Assembly (NCBI GenBank): GCA_039818825.1
Contig: JBCBTD010000021.1
Span: 1 to 60,405, forward strand
Direction of reading: 5' to 3'
DNA: 60,405 bases
Origin: JBCBTD01 sp039818825
GTDB lineage: Bacteria > Pseudomonadota > Alphaproteobacteria > Geminicoccales > Geminicoccaceae
The position numbers were made by a program, and so were the translations under genes. The notes under the pieces were generated by a model. That model saw only the letters and a list, made by a program, of their open reading frames with translations, was not told the DNA's origin and searched no databases. This document shows positions 52,667 through 60,405 of this stretch, piece by piece (position 1 is the first letter of the stretch; each line of letters begins with the position of its first letter).

Positions 52667-53644
52667 GTGCATCTGGCTGGGCAGCCGGCCGAAGTGGCGC
52701 TGGAGCTGACCGCGGTGGTCGTCGCCGTCACCGATGACGTGCCGCAGGCGTTGATGGTCGCCGCCGTCGATGACCGTCGCCACGGCCTGCCGTCAGGCCC
52801 GTTCGAGGCCGGGCACCGCACTCTGGAAACCGGCCTGCGCGCCGGGGTCGAGGCCCAGACGGGGCAGGCGCTCGGTTACGTCGAGCAGCTCTATACGTTC
52901 GGCGATCACAACCGCAGCGTCCCACAGGTGGGCACGCGCCAAGTCAGTCGGGCGGTGTCGGTGGCCTATCTCGCCTTGACCGGCCCGGTGGACCAGGAAG
53001 AAAAGGCGGCGGCAGCTTGGCGTGACTGGTACCGCTATCTGCCGTGGGAGGACTGGCGCGACGGCACTCCCTCCGGCCATGCGGCGGCGTTGGCGCGCCT
53101 GACTGCTTGGGCTGAAGGGACCTCGAGCGCAGCCGATCGCGCGGTTCGGCACGAACGGGTGCGGCTCACCTTCGGCGAGGCGCCGGCCGCCTGGGACGAC
53201 GAACGGGTGCTGGAGCGCTACGAGCTCCTCTACGAGGCTGGCCTCGCCGCGGAGTGTTGGCATGACCAGGGCCAGACGCTACCCGGTGAAGCTCTACCGC
53301 CGTCGCTGGCCATGGTTGCCGATCACCGACGGATCCTGGCAACGGCGATCGGTCGGCTGCGGGCCAAGATCAAGTATCGGCCCGTGCTGTTCGAGCTGAT
53401 GCCGCCAGCGTTCACCCTCTTGCAACTGCAGCGCACGGCCGAAGCGATCTCGGGCGTGCGCCTGCACAAGCAGAACTTCCGCCGGCTGGTCGAGAGCCAG
53501 GGTCTGGTCGAGGAGACCGGCGCCGTGACCAGCGACACGGGCGGCCGTCCCGCCAAACTGATGCGGTTCCGGCCCGCCGTCGTCCTCGAGCGGCCGGCTC
53601 CTGGCGTGCGGGTCCGGGCAACACGGCGGGCGAGCCCGATCTGA
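52667..53644 (+). CDS. nadQ: Nudix-like/winged-helix NAD biosynthesis regulator
   Basis: The product is about 325 residues from GTG. The N-terminal Nudix-like domain opens EVALELTAVVVAVTDD and has GVEAQTGQALGYVEQLYTFGD. The Nudix box is degenerate: its paired catalytic Glu are not preserved, as expected for a ligand-sensing rather than hydrolytic domain. The C-terminal winged helix includes SGVRLHKQNFRRLVESQGLVEETG and TGGRPAKLMRFR. Length and location directly before nadABC match alphaproteobacterial NadQ, a repressor of de novo NAD synthesis. The start codon is uncertain. Confidence 0.88.
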   Translation: MHLAGQPAEVALELTAVVVAVTDDVPQALMVAAVDDRRHGLPSGPFEAGHRTLETGLRAGVEAQTGQALGYVEQLYTFGDHNRSVPQVGTRQVSRAVSVAYLALTGPVDQEEKAAAAWRDWYRYLPWEDWRDGTPSGHAAALARLTAWAEGTSSAADRAVRHERVRLTFGEAPAAWDDERVLERYELLYEAGLAAECWHDQGQTLPGEALPPSLAMVADHRRILATAIGRLRAKIKYRPVLFELMPPAFTLLQLQRTAEAISGVRLHKQNFRRLVESQGLVEETGAVTSDTGGRPAKLMRFRPAVVLERPAPGVRVRATRRASPI

Positions 53645-53650
53645 TCTCGA

Positions 53651-53710
53651 CCGAGCTTGACCGAGCTTGACCGAGCTTGACCGAGCTTGACCGAGCTTGA
53701 CCGAGCTTAT
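53651..53710 (+). repeat. 10-bp tandem repeat array between nadQ and nadA
   Basis: Five perfect copies of CCGAGCTTGA plus a sixth, CCGAGCTTAT, differing in the last two bases. The array starts 7 bases after the nadQ stop. Each junction creates TTGACC, a good -35 hexamer, and each unit carries GAGC, like the half-site of the palindrome near nadA. Ten base pairs is one helical turn, so all copies face the same side. Confidence 0.95.
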
Positions 53711-53725
53711 GCTCAGAGCTAGTAT
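53697..53725 (+). promoter_or_regulatory. probable nadABC promoter with half-palindrome in spacer
   Basis: -35 TTGACC (53697-53702), 17-base spacer, -10 TAGTAT (53720-53725). The spacer holds TTATGCTC-A-GAGC (53707-53718), sharing TTATGCTC with the reverse strand of the palindrome at 53768. Repressor bound here would block RNA polymerase. Confidence 0.65.
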
Positions 53726-53733
53726 AAATGCCC

Positions 53734-53755
53734 GTTCGGCGATGCCGAACTTTTT
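53734..53755 (+). terminator. terminator-like hairpin between nadQ and nadA
   Basis: GTTCGGC-GAT-GCCGAAC is a perfect 7-bp stem with a 3-base loop followed by TTTTT. It can end nadQ transcripts. If nadA transcription starts near 53732 as the promoter predicts, the hairpin would instead cap the 5' end of the nadABC message. Confidence 0.75.
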
Positions 53756-53767
53756 CAGGCCGTCAAA

Positions 53768-53784
53768 ATGCTCTTATCGAGCAT
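53768..53784. promoter_or_regulatory. palindrome, candidate NadQ operator
   Basis: ATGCTC-TTATC-GAGCAT, perfect 6-bp arms, ending at the base before the nadA ribosome-binding site AAGGAGG (53785-53791). Assignment to NadQ rests on position and on the half-site shared with the promoter spacer. Confidence 0.6.
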
Positions 53785-53795
53785 AAGGAGGCATC

Positions 53796-54815
53796 ATGCC
53801 GAACGCGATCCTGGCCGACGCGACGCCACTGCCGTTCACCGAGGACGTCGCCGCTCGGACGGCACCCGTCTACGAGCGCCTGAAGGCGGTCGTCCCGGCC
53901 TTCGAGTGGCCGACCTTCGCGCCGGAAATCGATGCCGTCCAACGTCTGAAGCGCGAGCGTGATGCCGTGATCCTGGCGCACAACTATCAGACGCCCGAGA
54001 TCTTTCACGGTGTTGCCGACATCGTCGGCGACAGCTTGGCTCTTGCCCGCGAAGCCACGAAGGTCGAGGCGCAGGTGATCGTGCTTGCCGGGGTGCACTT
54101 CATGGCCGAAACGGCGAAGATGCTGAATCCGGAAAGGACAGTGTTGATCCCGGACGTCCGCGCCGGCTGCTCACTCGCCTCGTCGATCACGGCCGCCGAC
54201 GTCCAAAGCCTGCGCGAGCGTTACCCCGGCGTGCCGGTCGTGACCTACGTCAACACCTCGGCCGAGGTGAAAGCGCTCAGTGACATCTGCTGCACGTCGT
54301 CGAACGCCAAGCGCGTGATCGAGAGCCTGGGCGTGCCACGCGTGATCTTCCTGCCGGACCAGTATCTGGCGGCGAACGTCGCTGCCGAGACCGAGGTCGA
54401 GATCATTCCCTGGGCGGGTGCTTGCGAGGTGCACGAGCGCTTCACCGCAGCCGACATCGCCCAACTCCGCGACGGTCAGGAGGCTCTGACGGTCCTGGCG
54501 CACCCCGAATGCCCGCCGGACGTCGTCGCGGCCGCCGACTTCACCGGCTCGACCGCCGCCATGATCGACTTCGTCGCCGACCAGCGAGCGGGGCGCGTCG
54601 CTCTGATCACGGAATGCTCGATGAGCGACAACGTCGCGGTAGCGTTTCCGGAGGTCGAGTTCGTCCGACCATGCAACCTCTGTCCGCACATGAAACGGAT
54701 CACCCTCACCAAGATCCGCCACTCGCTCGAGACGCTCAGCCACGAGATCACGCTGGCGCCGGATGTCGCCGCCCGCGCGCGTCGTGCTGTCGAGCGTATG
54801 CTGGCCGTGGGTTGA
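53796..54815 (+). CDS. nadA: quinolinate synthase
   Basis: The product is 339 residues. NadA condenses iminoaspartate with dihydroxyacetone phosphate to quinolinate using a [4Fe-4S] cluster. Cluster cysteines are C125 (RAGCSLA), C210 (WAGACEVH) and C296 (CNLCPHMK). Substrate strings ILAHNYQTPEI, GDSLALAREA, HFMAETAKMLNP and YVNTSAEVKA are intact. AAGGAGG lies four bases before the ATG. It heads the nadABC operon under probable NadQ control. Confidence 0.97.
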   Translation: MPNAILADATPLPFTEDVAARTAPVYERLKAVVPAFEWPTFAPEIDAVQRLKRERDAVILAHNYQTPEIFHGVADIVGDSLALAREATKVEAQVIVLAGVHFMAETAKMLNPERTVLIPDVRAGCSLASSITAADVQSLRERYPGVPVVTYVNTSAEVKALSDICCTSSNAKRVIESLGVPRVIFLPDQYLAANVAAETEVEIIPWAGACEVHERFTAADIAQLRDGQEALTVLAHPECPPDVVAAADFTGSTAAMIDFVADQRAGRVALITECSMSDNVAVAFPEVEFVRPCNLCPHMKRITLTKIRHSLETLSHEITLAPDVAARARRAVERMLAVG

Positions 54816-54820
54816 GCCAC

Positions 54821-56392
54821 GTGACCGCGCGCCCATCGCCCACCCGGGTCGTTCCCGACCGCGTGGTCGTCGTCGGCGGCGGCATCGCGGGGCTGTCGAC
54901 GGCGCTGTACTTGGCCCCCTTGCCCACCACGGTCCTCAGCAGCACGCCGCTCCTGACCGGGTCGTCCACCGGCTGGGCGCAGGGCGGTATCGCCGCCGCC
55001 CTGGGTGAGGACGACACCCCTGCCCTGCACGCCGCCGATACGTTGCTCGCCGGCGCCGGGCTCAGCGATCCCGACGTCGCGGCACGCGTCGCAGCCGTCG
55101 CACCGGCGCGTATCGACGATCTGCTCGGCTGGGGCGTCGCGTTCGACCGGAACGCCAATGGCTCGCTCGCGTTGGGTCTGGAGGCTGCGCATTGCCGATC
55201 GCGGATCGTGCACGCAGGCGGCGACGCCACCGGCCGGGCTGTGCTCGAGGCCCTGGTCGCGGCAGCACGGAGCACCCCGTCGATCGAGCTGCACGAGAAC
55301 GTCGACGCGACCGACATCGTCCTCGACGACGACGGCCACGCTGCCGGTGTCCTGGTGGGGAGCAAGGACGCGACAGCGGTCCTGCCGGCCCGCGGTGTGG
55401 TGTTGGCGACCGGCGGGATCGGCGGGCTCTATGCAGCGACCACCAACCCGCTGGGTGCAGTCGGCTCCGGTGTGGCAATGGCGGCGCGGGCCGGCGCCAT
55501 CCTGCGCCACCTGGAGTTCGTGCAGTTCCATCCGACCGCGCTGACGCTCGGTCTCGACCCGATGCCCCTGGCATCCGAGGCGATTCGCGGTGAGGGTGCG
55601 GTGCTGATCGACGATCGCGGGGAACGGTTCCTGGCAGACGTGTCCGGCGCCGAGTTGGCGCCGCGAGACGTGGTCGCGCAGGCCGTCTGGGCGAAGATTG
55701 CTGCGGGTAGGCGCGTGTACCTCGATGCTCGCACGGCGCTGGGCGCCGACTTCGCCGCACGTTTTCCACAGGCAGCGGCCGCGTGCCGTACCGCTGGGCT
55801 CGATCCCGCCAGCCAGCCGATCCCGGTGGCACCCGCGGCCCACTACCACATGGGCGGCATAGCGGTGGACGGCCGCGGCCGCAGCTCTCTGAGGGGCTTG
55901 TGGGCCGGCGGCGAGGTGGCGGCGACCGGGCTCCATGGCGCCAACCGCTTGGCCAGCAACTCGCTGATCGAGGCCCTGGCCTTTGCCGGATGGATTGCGG
56001 ATGACCTCTCCGGTTGCGAGGGATCGCGGGCGCCGGTGCGGCTGACCCGGCCCCGGCCTCGCGAGCTTGGCCGCGACGGGCCCCGGCTCACCGCCGAGCT
56101 GCGCCGGCTGATGACCAAGGCGGTTGGGGTCGCCCGCGAGGCACGCTCGCTCCGCCAGGCCATCGCGCGGCTGGCGTCGCTGCGTTCCGATCGCGCACTC
56201 GTCGGGCTCCTTGTCGCCGTGGCCGCCCTCCGCCGGGAGGCGAGCCAAGGCGCACACTACCGCAGCGACGCCCCGCGTTCGGAGGAAGGCCGGCCGGATC
56301 CGCACGAAGGCTGGCGCCACGACGGCGAGTTGACCTTGGCGGAGGCGCTGGACGCCACGCAGGCCCTCGAACCAGAGCGGGCCTGCAGCTGA
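54821..56392 (+). CDS. nadB: L-aspartate oxidase
   Basis: The product is 523 residues from GTG. FAD motif VVVVGGGIAGLSTALYLA. Active-site strings: SSTGWAQGGIAAAL, LEFVQFHPTAL, EAIRGEGAVLIDDRGERF, AHYHMGGIAVDGRGR and GLHGANRLASNSLIE. It oxidises L-aspartate to iminoaspartate for NadA. The ribosome-binding site is poor and the start lies 5 bases beyond the nadA stop. Its TGA shares its A with the nadC ATG. Confidence 0.95.
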   Translation: MTARPSPTRVVPDRVVVVGGGIAGLSTALYLAPLPTTVLSSTPLLTGSSTGWAQGGIAAALGEDDTPALHAADTLLAGAGLSDPDVAARVAAVAPARIDDLLGWGVAFDRNANGSLALGLEAAHCRSRIVHAGGDATGRAVLEALVAAARSTPSIELHENVDATDIVLDDDGHAAGVLVGSKDATAVLPARGVVLATGGIGGLYAATTNPLGAVGSGVAMAARAGAILRHLEFVQFHPTALTLGLDPMPLASEAIRGEGAVLIDDRGERFLADVSGAELAPRDVVAQAVWAKIAAGRRVYLDARTALGADFAARFPQAAAACRTAGLDPASQPIPVAPAAHYHMGGIAVDGRGRSSLRGLWAGGEVAATGLHGANRLASNSLIEALAFAGWIADDLSGCEGSRAPVRLTRPRPRELGRDGPRLTAELRRLMTKAVGVAREARSLRQAIARLASLRSDRALVGLLVAVAALRREASQGAHYRSDAPRSEEGRPDPHEGWRHDGELTLAEALDATQALEPERACS

Positions 56393-57264
56393 TGGACCCG
56401 CTCGCCCCGCTCCCCGCCTTCCTGGTCGAGCCTCTCGTCCGCGCAGCACTTCTGGAGGACCTTGGCCGGGCCGGCGACATCACGAGCGAAGCGGTCGTCG
56501 CCCCCTCGATCGGCGCGCGAGGAGCCATCACCGCACGCGAGGCCGGCGTCGTCGCCGGTAGCGATGCAGCGGCGCTCGCCTTCGGGCTGATGGACCCGGC
56601 GATCGTCGTTGCTGTCGAGAGGAGCGAAGGCCGATCGGTCGAGCCGGGTGCCGCGGTGCTCCGTATCGAGGGCCCGGCCCGGCCGATCCTTGCGGCCGAG
56701 CGGGTGGCGCTCAACTTTCTTTGCCATCTCTCCGGGATCGCCGCGGCCACCGCGGCCTTGGTCGCGGCGGTCCGGCCGCACGGCCACGCGCGCATCACCT
56801 GTACACGCAAGACCACGCCCGGCCTGCGCATCCTCGAGAAGCGGGCCGTACGCGCCGGGGGTGGCGCCAACCACCGCTTCGGCCTCGACGATGCCGTTCT
56901 GATCAAAGACAATCACATCGCCCTCGCCGGCGGGGTCCGCCCGGCGATCGAGCGCGCCCGAGCCGCCGTTGGGCACCTCGTCCGAGTCGAGGCCGAGGTG
57001 GACGACCTGGTCCAGCTCGACGAGGCGCTCTCCGCTGGCGTCGACGCCGTGCTGCTCGACAACATGAGCACCGAAGTGCTGCGTCAAGCCGTGAGGATGG
57101 TCGATGGGCAAGCCGTCACCGAGGCCTCTGGCCGCATCACCGCCGAAACCATCGGCGGTGTCGCCGCCGCCGGGGTCGACTTGATTTCGGTCGGCTGGAT
57201 CACCCACAGCGCCCCCGCCCTCGACCTCGGGCTCGACCTCGACCCCGCTCCCCCCAGGCGCTGA
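56392..57264 (+). CDS. nadC: nicotinate-nucleotide pyrophosphorylase (carboxylating)
   Basis: The product is 290 residues. It converts quinolinate and PRPP to nicotinate mononucleotide. Family motifs: LLEDLGRAGDITSEAV, LNFLCHLSGIAAATA, CTRKTTPGLRILEKRAVRAGG, NHRFGLDDAVLIKDNHI, VEAEVDDL, DAVLLDNMS and EASGRITAETI. The start overlaps the nadB stop by one base (TGATG). It closes the operon; no terminator was seen within the next 100 bases. Confidence 0.96.
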   Translation: MDPLAPLPAFLVEPLVRAALLEDLGRAGDITSEAVVAPSIGARGAITAREAGVVAGSDAAALAFGLMDPAIVVAVERSEGRSVEPGAAVLRIEGPARPILAAERVALNFLCHLSGIAAATAALVAAVRPHGHARITCTRKTTPGLRILEKRAVRAGGGANHRFGLDDAVLIKDNHIALAGGVRPAIERARAAVGHLVRVEAEVDDLVQLDEALSAGVDAVLLDNMSTEVLRQAVRMVDGQAVTEASGRITAETIGGVAAAGVDLISVGWITHSAPALDLGLDLDPAPPRR

Positions 57265-57813
57265 AGCCCACGAGGCAGCGACTCGCGATCTCCATCGGCG
57301 CACCGTCGGCCCCGTCAATGTGCGGCACGGGCCGCCGGCTTGGGCGGCATCGAGAGGCCTGAGGCGTTCGTCTCGCCGGCCAACATGGGCGCCGAGATCG
57401 TCGTCGTCGCGCGGACTGTCCACGCCACCCGAGCGACCTCGTCGACATGCGCTCCGGTGACCGTGCGGGCGGTGAACTGCTGCTCGCCTCGAGCCCGTCG
57501 GAAATGACCTTCCAGGACGTGCCGCTGACGGCGGCGAGGCTCGTGTCAGATTGGCCGCGTCGACGGGTGATGTCTGCGTGAACCACCCGTCACCGATCGG
57601 TCCTTCACGAGCGACAGGCAGTTCGTAGCGCAACGAATACCCGCTTCGCGTGTATTTTTGCTGCTACATTACAACTCTCAATTGGGTCAGTTTTCGTTGT
57701 CACGGCGATTCGTTTCTGCCACCAATACTGAACGAAAGTCGGTATGGCTCATCGGTGGGTACCCGTAAGCCCTGCGGGCTCGGGCTTTTTTTTTGCGGCG
57801 TTCGTTGCCCGCC
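57265..57813. other. intergenic region with AT-rich promoter-like part
   Basis: About 550 bases between nadC and the FG-GAP gene. 57640-57740 is clearly AT-richer than the surroundings and probably holds the promoter of the surface-protein gene. A terminator-like structure follows at 57746-57794. No gene was recognised on either strand. Confidence 0.55.
57746..57794 (+). terminator. terminator or attenuator in the leader of the FG-GAP gene
   Basis: Stem AAGCCC (57767-57772) / GGGCTT (57782-57787) runs into a nine-T tract (57786-57794). An alternative pairing, GGCT (57746-57749) with AGCC (57768-57771) around the palindrome GGGTACCC (57757-57764), would block the terminator stem. It could be the far end of the nad transcript or a leader attenuator. 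No known riboswitch consensus was recognised. Confidence 0.6.
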
Positions 57814-60405
57814 TTGGAGCAGACAATTCAAAACGTAACGTTGGACGACCTGTCGAGCATCGCCCTCTCGGGCGTGAGGATGGGAACGTTGTTTTCTGGT
57901 GCGAACGTCAGCGGCATCGGCGACTTCAACGGCGATGGCTTCGGCGACATCGTGATCGGCGCAGAAGCGGCCGGGTCGGGCGGGCGCGTTCACGTCGTCT
58001 TCGGCACCGAAGACAAGCCCGCCAGCTTCGACGTGAACACCTTCGGTGCCTCGGATGCGGCGCTCTCCGGTTTCACCCTAGAGACACGCGGCAGCGGTGA
58101 TCTGGCCGGCGTCACGGTCGCTGGCGTCGGCGACGTCGACGATGACGGCTTCGACGATTTTCTGGTCGGTGCAGAAACGACCGATCGCATCATCCTCGAT
58201 GATGACGGGGTCACCGTTCTCGAAACGCTCACCGACGCCGGCGTCGCTTATCTCGTGTACGGCACCGATCAGCCCGTCGCGGCTTCCTCGTTCTTCGACG
58301 AACCCGAAGGCGTCCGGATCACGAGGTTCGAGGGCGAATTGGCCCGCGACAATCTTGGCTACACGCTCGCGGGCGGCTTCGACCTCAACGGCGATGGTAT
58401 CTCGGACTTCGTGATCGATCGGCACAGCAAGCCGGTCGGCAGCCTCGACAATGCTGGCGGCGCTTACGTCGTCTACGGTCGCGAAGGCGGCTTTGGCGAT
58501 AGCTTCGATCCGTTGTCGCTGGATGGCAGCAACGGCTTCACGATCCTCGGTGATCGGGCGGGCGACCTGCTCGGCAAAGGGGTCTCCGTCGGCGACGTCA
58601 ACGGCGATGGAAACCTCGACATCGTGCTCGGCGCCTGGCTGCGCGAGGTCGACTCGGTCAGGAACGTCGGCGGCGCAGCGGTGGTGCTCGGGCAGGACGA
58701 CGGCTTTCCGGCGGTCGTGGACATCGCCACGCTCACCCCGTCGACCGGCTTCCTGATCGAGGGCAATCCAGCCTTCGTGAACGGACAGGCCGGCAAGGTC
58801 GTGGCGACCCCCGACCTCAATGCCGACGGCATCGACGACATCTTCATCGGCGCCAACAACGTCACTGGCGCCGCCGGTGCCGCCTACGTCATCCTCGGCA
58901 CGCGCGACGAGCCGTTCGCGGACTTCGATCTTGCCGACATCCCTTCGGACCGCGGCTTCGTCCTGATCGGGGGTAGTGCCGCCAACAGGCTCGGCTTCGC
59001 CGGTCTCGAGGCCGGCGACGTGAACGGCGACGGCTACGACGATCTCTTGATCGGTGAAGCCGGCGCTGCTCCGGACGGTGTCGACAATGCTGGCCAAGCC
59101 CTGCTGCTCTACGGCGGCCCTGGCTTCTCGGTCGAGGCCGCCGCCGCCAGCGGGCTCGCGGCTCTCGACGGGCTGGTGATCAGCGGGCAGCGATCCGGCG
59201 GCCTTCTCGGCCGATCGGTCGGGCCGGCCGGCGACTTCGACGGCGACGGCGTGGCCGACTTCCTGATCGGGGAGCGCGGTGCCGGCACCGTTCACCTCGT
59301 CTTCGGTGAGCGGACCGGCACGCCGCCGGCCGCCGCATTGTCGGTCGGGAGCGTATCCGTCGACGAGGGCGACACCGGCACGACCGACGTGGTGTTCACG
59401 GTGACGCTGACCGGCACGCCAACGGGTCCAGTCAGTGTCGACTACGCCACGGTCGCAGGCACGGCGACGGCAGCCGATGACTACGTGGCGGTCAGCGGCC
59501 GGCTCGACTTCGCCCCAGGCGAAGTGAGCAAGACGGTGCAGGTGGCGGTGGTCGGCGACACGGCCGTCGAGGGCGACGAGAGCTTCCGGCTCGTGCTCGA
59601 CGACGCCGTCGGCGCGGCGATCACGACTGGGAGCGGCACCGCGACGATCATCGACGACGACGTCGCATCATCGCCGCCGGCCGGTACGGTCGCCGACTTC
59701 GACGGCTTCGCCGGCGCCACCGGCCTCGCCCTGAACGGCTCCGCGGCGATCGTCGGTGACGTGCTGCAGTTGACTCCGAACGCGGGGCGCCAGGCTGGCA
59801 GCGCCTTCTACGACCAGGCTCAGGCGATCGATGCCGACACCTCGTTCAGCACCGCGTTCGCCTTCCAGATCGGCGGCGGCACCGGCGGCTCCGACGGCTT
59901 CACCTTCGTCCTGCAGAACGCGCCGGCGGGCAGCGGCGCCCTCGGCGGCAATGGCGGCGACCAGGGCTTGCGCTCGACGGTGACCAACTCGCTCGCCATC
60001 GGCTTCGACACCTACAAGAACTGGTACGACGCGCCGGGCGACAACCGTCTCACGGTGCTCGCCAACGGTGATGTCCGCAACGCCCTGATCGAGCAGCAGG
60101 TCGGCACCGTCGACTTCAACGACGGCGGGGTCGGCTACGCCTGGATCGACTACGACGGGGCGTCGAACCAGCTCCAGGTGTTCCTGTCGACGACCAGCAC
60201 CAAGCCGGCCGTCGCGGCCCTCAGCTTCACCGTCGACCTCGCCAGCTTCGTCGGCAGCCAGGCCTATGCCGGCTTCACCGCCGGTACCGGCGGTGGGACC
60301 GCCAACAACCACGAGATCCTCAACTGGACCCTCACCGTCGGCGATGGCGGCGGCGCCAACCAACCGCCGGTGATCACGACCTCGCCGACCGCGACGGTGG
60401 CGGAA
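57814..60405 (+). CDS. FG-GAP / Calx-beta / L-type-lectin surface protein (3' partial)
   Basis: At least 864 residues, open at the right edge. About 57.85-59.31 kb encodes FG-GAP repeats with calcium-binding loops (DFNGDGFGDIVIGA, DVNGDGNLDIVLGA, DVNGDGYDDLLIGE, DFDGDGVADFLIGE), forming a probable integrin-like propeller. Next is a Calx-beta domain (~59.34-59.67 kb; VSVDEGD, DYATVAGTATAADDYV). Then an L-type-lectin-like domain (~59.69-60.33 kb; DGFTFVLQN, LAIGFDTYKNWYD). The start is uncertain: the frame opens at 57769 and offers TTG 57793, 57805, 57814 and 57841, GTG 57874 and ATG 57880, none with a good ribosome-binding site. No signal peptide is seen, so type I secretion is possible. Confidence 0.85.
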   Translation, partial: MEQTIQNVTLDDLSSIALSGVRMGTLFSGANVSGIGDFNGDGFGDIVIGAEAAGSGGRVHVVFGTEDKPASFDVNTFGASDAALSGFTLETRGSGDLAGVTVAGVGDVDDDGFDDFLVGAETTDRIILDDDGVTVLETLTDAGVAYLVYGTDQPVAASSFFDEPEGVRITRFEGELARDNLGYTLAGGFDLNGDGISDFVIDRHSKPVGSLDNAGGAYVVYGREGGFGDSFDPLSLDGSNGFTILGDRAGDLLGKGVSVGDVNGDGNLDIVLGAWLREVDSVRNVGGAAVVLGQDDGFPAVVDIATLTPSTGFLIEGNPAFVNGQAGKVVATPDLNADGIDDIFIGANNVTGAAGAAYVILGTRDEPFADFDLADIPSDRGFVLIGGSAANRLGFAGLEAGDVNGDGYDDLLIGEAGAAPDGVDNAGQALLLYGGPGFSVEAAAASGLAALDGLVISGQRSGGLLGRSVGPAGDFDGDGVADFLIGERGAGTVHLVFGERTGTPPAAALSVGSVSVDEGDTGTTDVVFTVTLTGTPTGPVSVDYATVAGTATAADDYVAVSGRLDFAPGEVSKTVQVAVVGDTAVEGDESFRLVLDDAVGAAITTGSGTATIIDDDVASSPPAGTVADFDGFAGATGLALNGSAAIVGDVLQLTPNAGRQAGSAFYDQAQAIDADTSFSTAFAFQIGGGTGGSDGFTFVLQNAPAGSGALGGNGGDQGLRSTVTNSLAIGFDTYKNWYDAPGDNRLTVLANGDVRNALIEQQVGTVDFNDGGVGYAWIDYDGASNQLQVFLSTTSTKPAVAALSFTVDLASFVGSQAYAGFTAGTGGGTANNHEILNWTLTVGDGGGANQPPVITTSPTATVAE

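Noticed and set aside
53651..53710. CRISPR array
   Set aside because: Units are 10 bp, contiguous and without spacers; no cas genes are present.
57640..57794. Cyclic-di-GMP (GEMM) or fluoride riboswitch
   Set aside because: Leader and terminator geometry suggested a riboswitch, but the conserved core sequences of these classes were not found.

Overview
The window is GC-rich, densely coding DNA (GC was judged by eye, not computed). Gene content points to an alphaproteobacterium. A NadQ-type Nudix/winged-helix regulator sits directly upstream of nadA-nadB-nadC, TRAP transporters are abundant, and there is a VPLPA-CTERM surface protein. A Rhodospirillales/Geminicoccales-like lineage would fit, but this is inference. 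No rRNA, tRNA, CRISPR array, insertion sequence or phage gene was recognised.

Layout. (1) 0.1-2.2 kb: a DUF1269 membrane protein overlapping a small secreted protein, then a CDF-like transporter with altered metal ligands. (2) 2.3-38.4 kb: a catabolic island for sugars or sugar acids. It has two TRAP systems (2.3-5.3 and 30.4-33.3 kb), one MalEFGK-type ABC system (13.3-17.5 kb) and one ribose-type ABC system (23.6-28.1 kb). Interleaved are an FGGY kinase, two class II aldolases, a HAD phosphatase, a lactonase-like metallo-hydrolase, an SMP-30 lactonase, a Tm-1/UPF0261 protein, a GMC oxidoreductase, an AldA-like aldehyde dehydrogenase, two mandelate-racemase-type dehydratases, a zinc alcohol dehydrogenase, a KduD-like dehydrogenase and two GntR-family repressors. 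A plausible flow is uptake, then oxidation or lactone hydrolysis, dehydration, and phosphorylation with aldol cleavage. The actual substrates cannot be read from sequence. (3) 35.4-38.4 kb: a MerR domain fused to a P-loop ATPase-like domain, a histidine phosphatase and an atypical SDR. (4) 38.5-52.3 kb: a surface and signalling block. It holds a VPLPA-CTERM protein, a 2312-residue secreted multidomain nuclease with lamin-tail repeats and RTX repeats, a kinase-nSTAND1-WD40 protein coupled to a small secreted protein, and a divergent nucleotide cyclase-FHA protein. (5) 52.6-57.3 kb: nadQ and nadABC, with an unusual array of 10-bp repeats, a good sigma70-type promoter, a palindrome over the nadA ribosome-binding site and a terminator-like hairpin. 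(6) 57.8 kb to the end: a large FG-GAP/Calx-beta/lectin surface protein that runs off the right edge.

Cross-cutting observation: each of the four binding-protein genes (two TRAP, two ABC) is followed, 7 to 13 bases after its stop codon, by an inverted repeat placed before the permease or ATPase gene. This suggests a shared post-transcriptional device that keeps binding protein in excess over membrane components.

The most interesting candidates are the kinase-STAND-WD40 / secreted protein / cyclase-FHA module next to the giant secreted nuclease, the nadQ-nadA control region, and the conserved hairpins after binding-protein genes.
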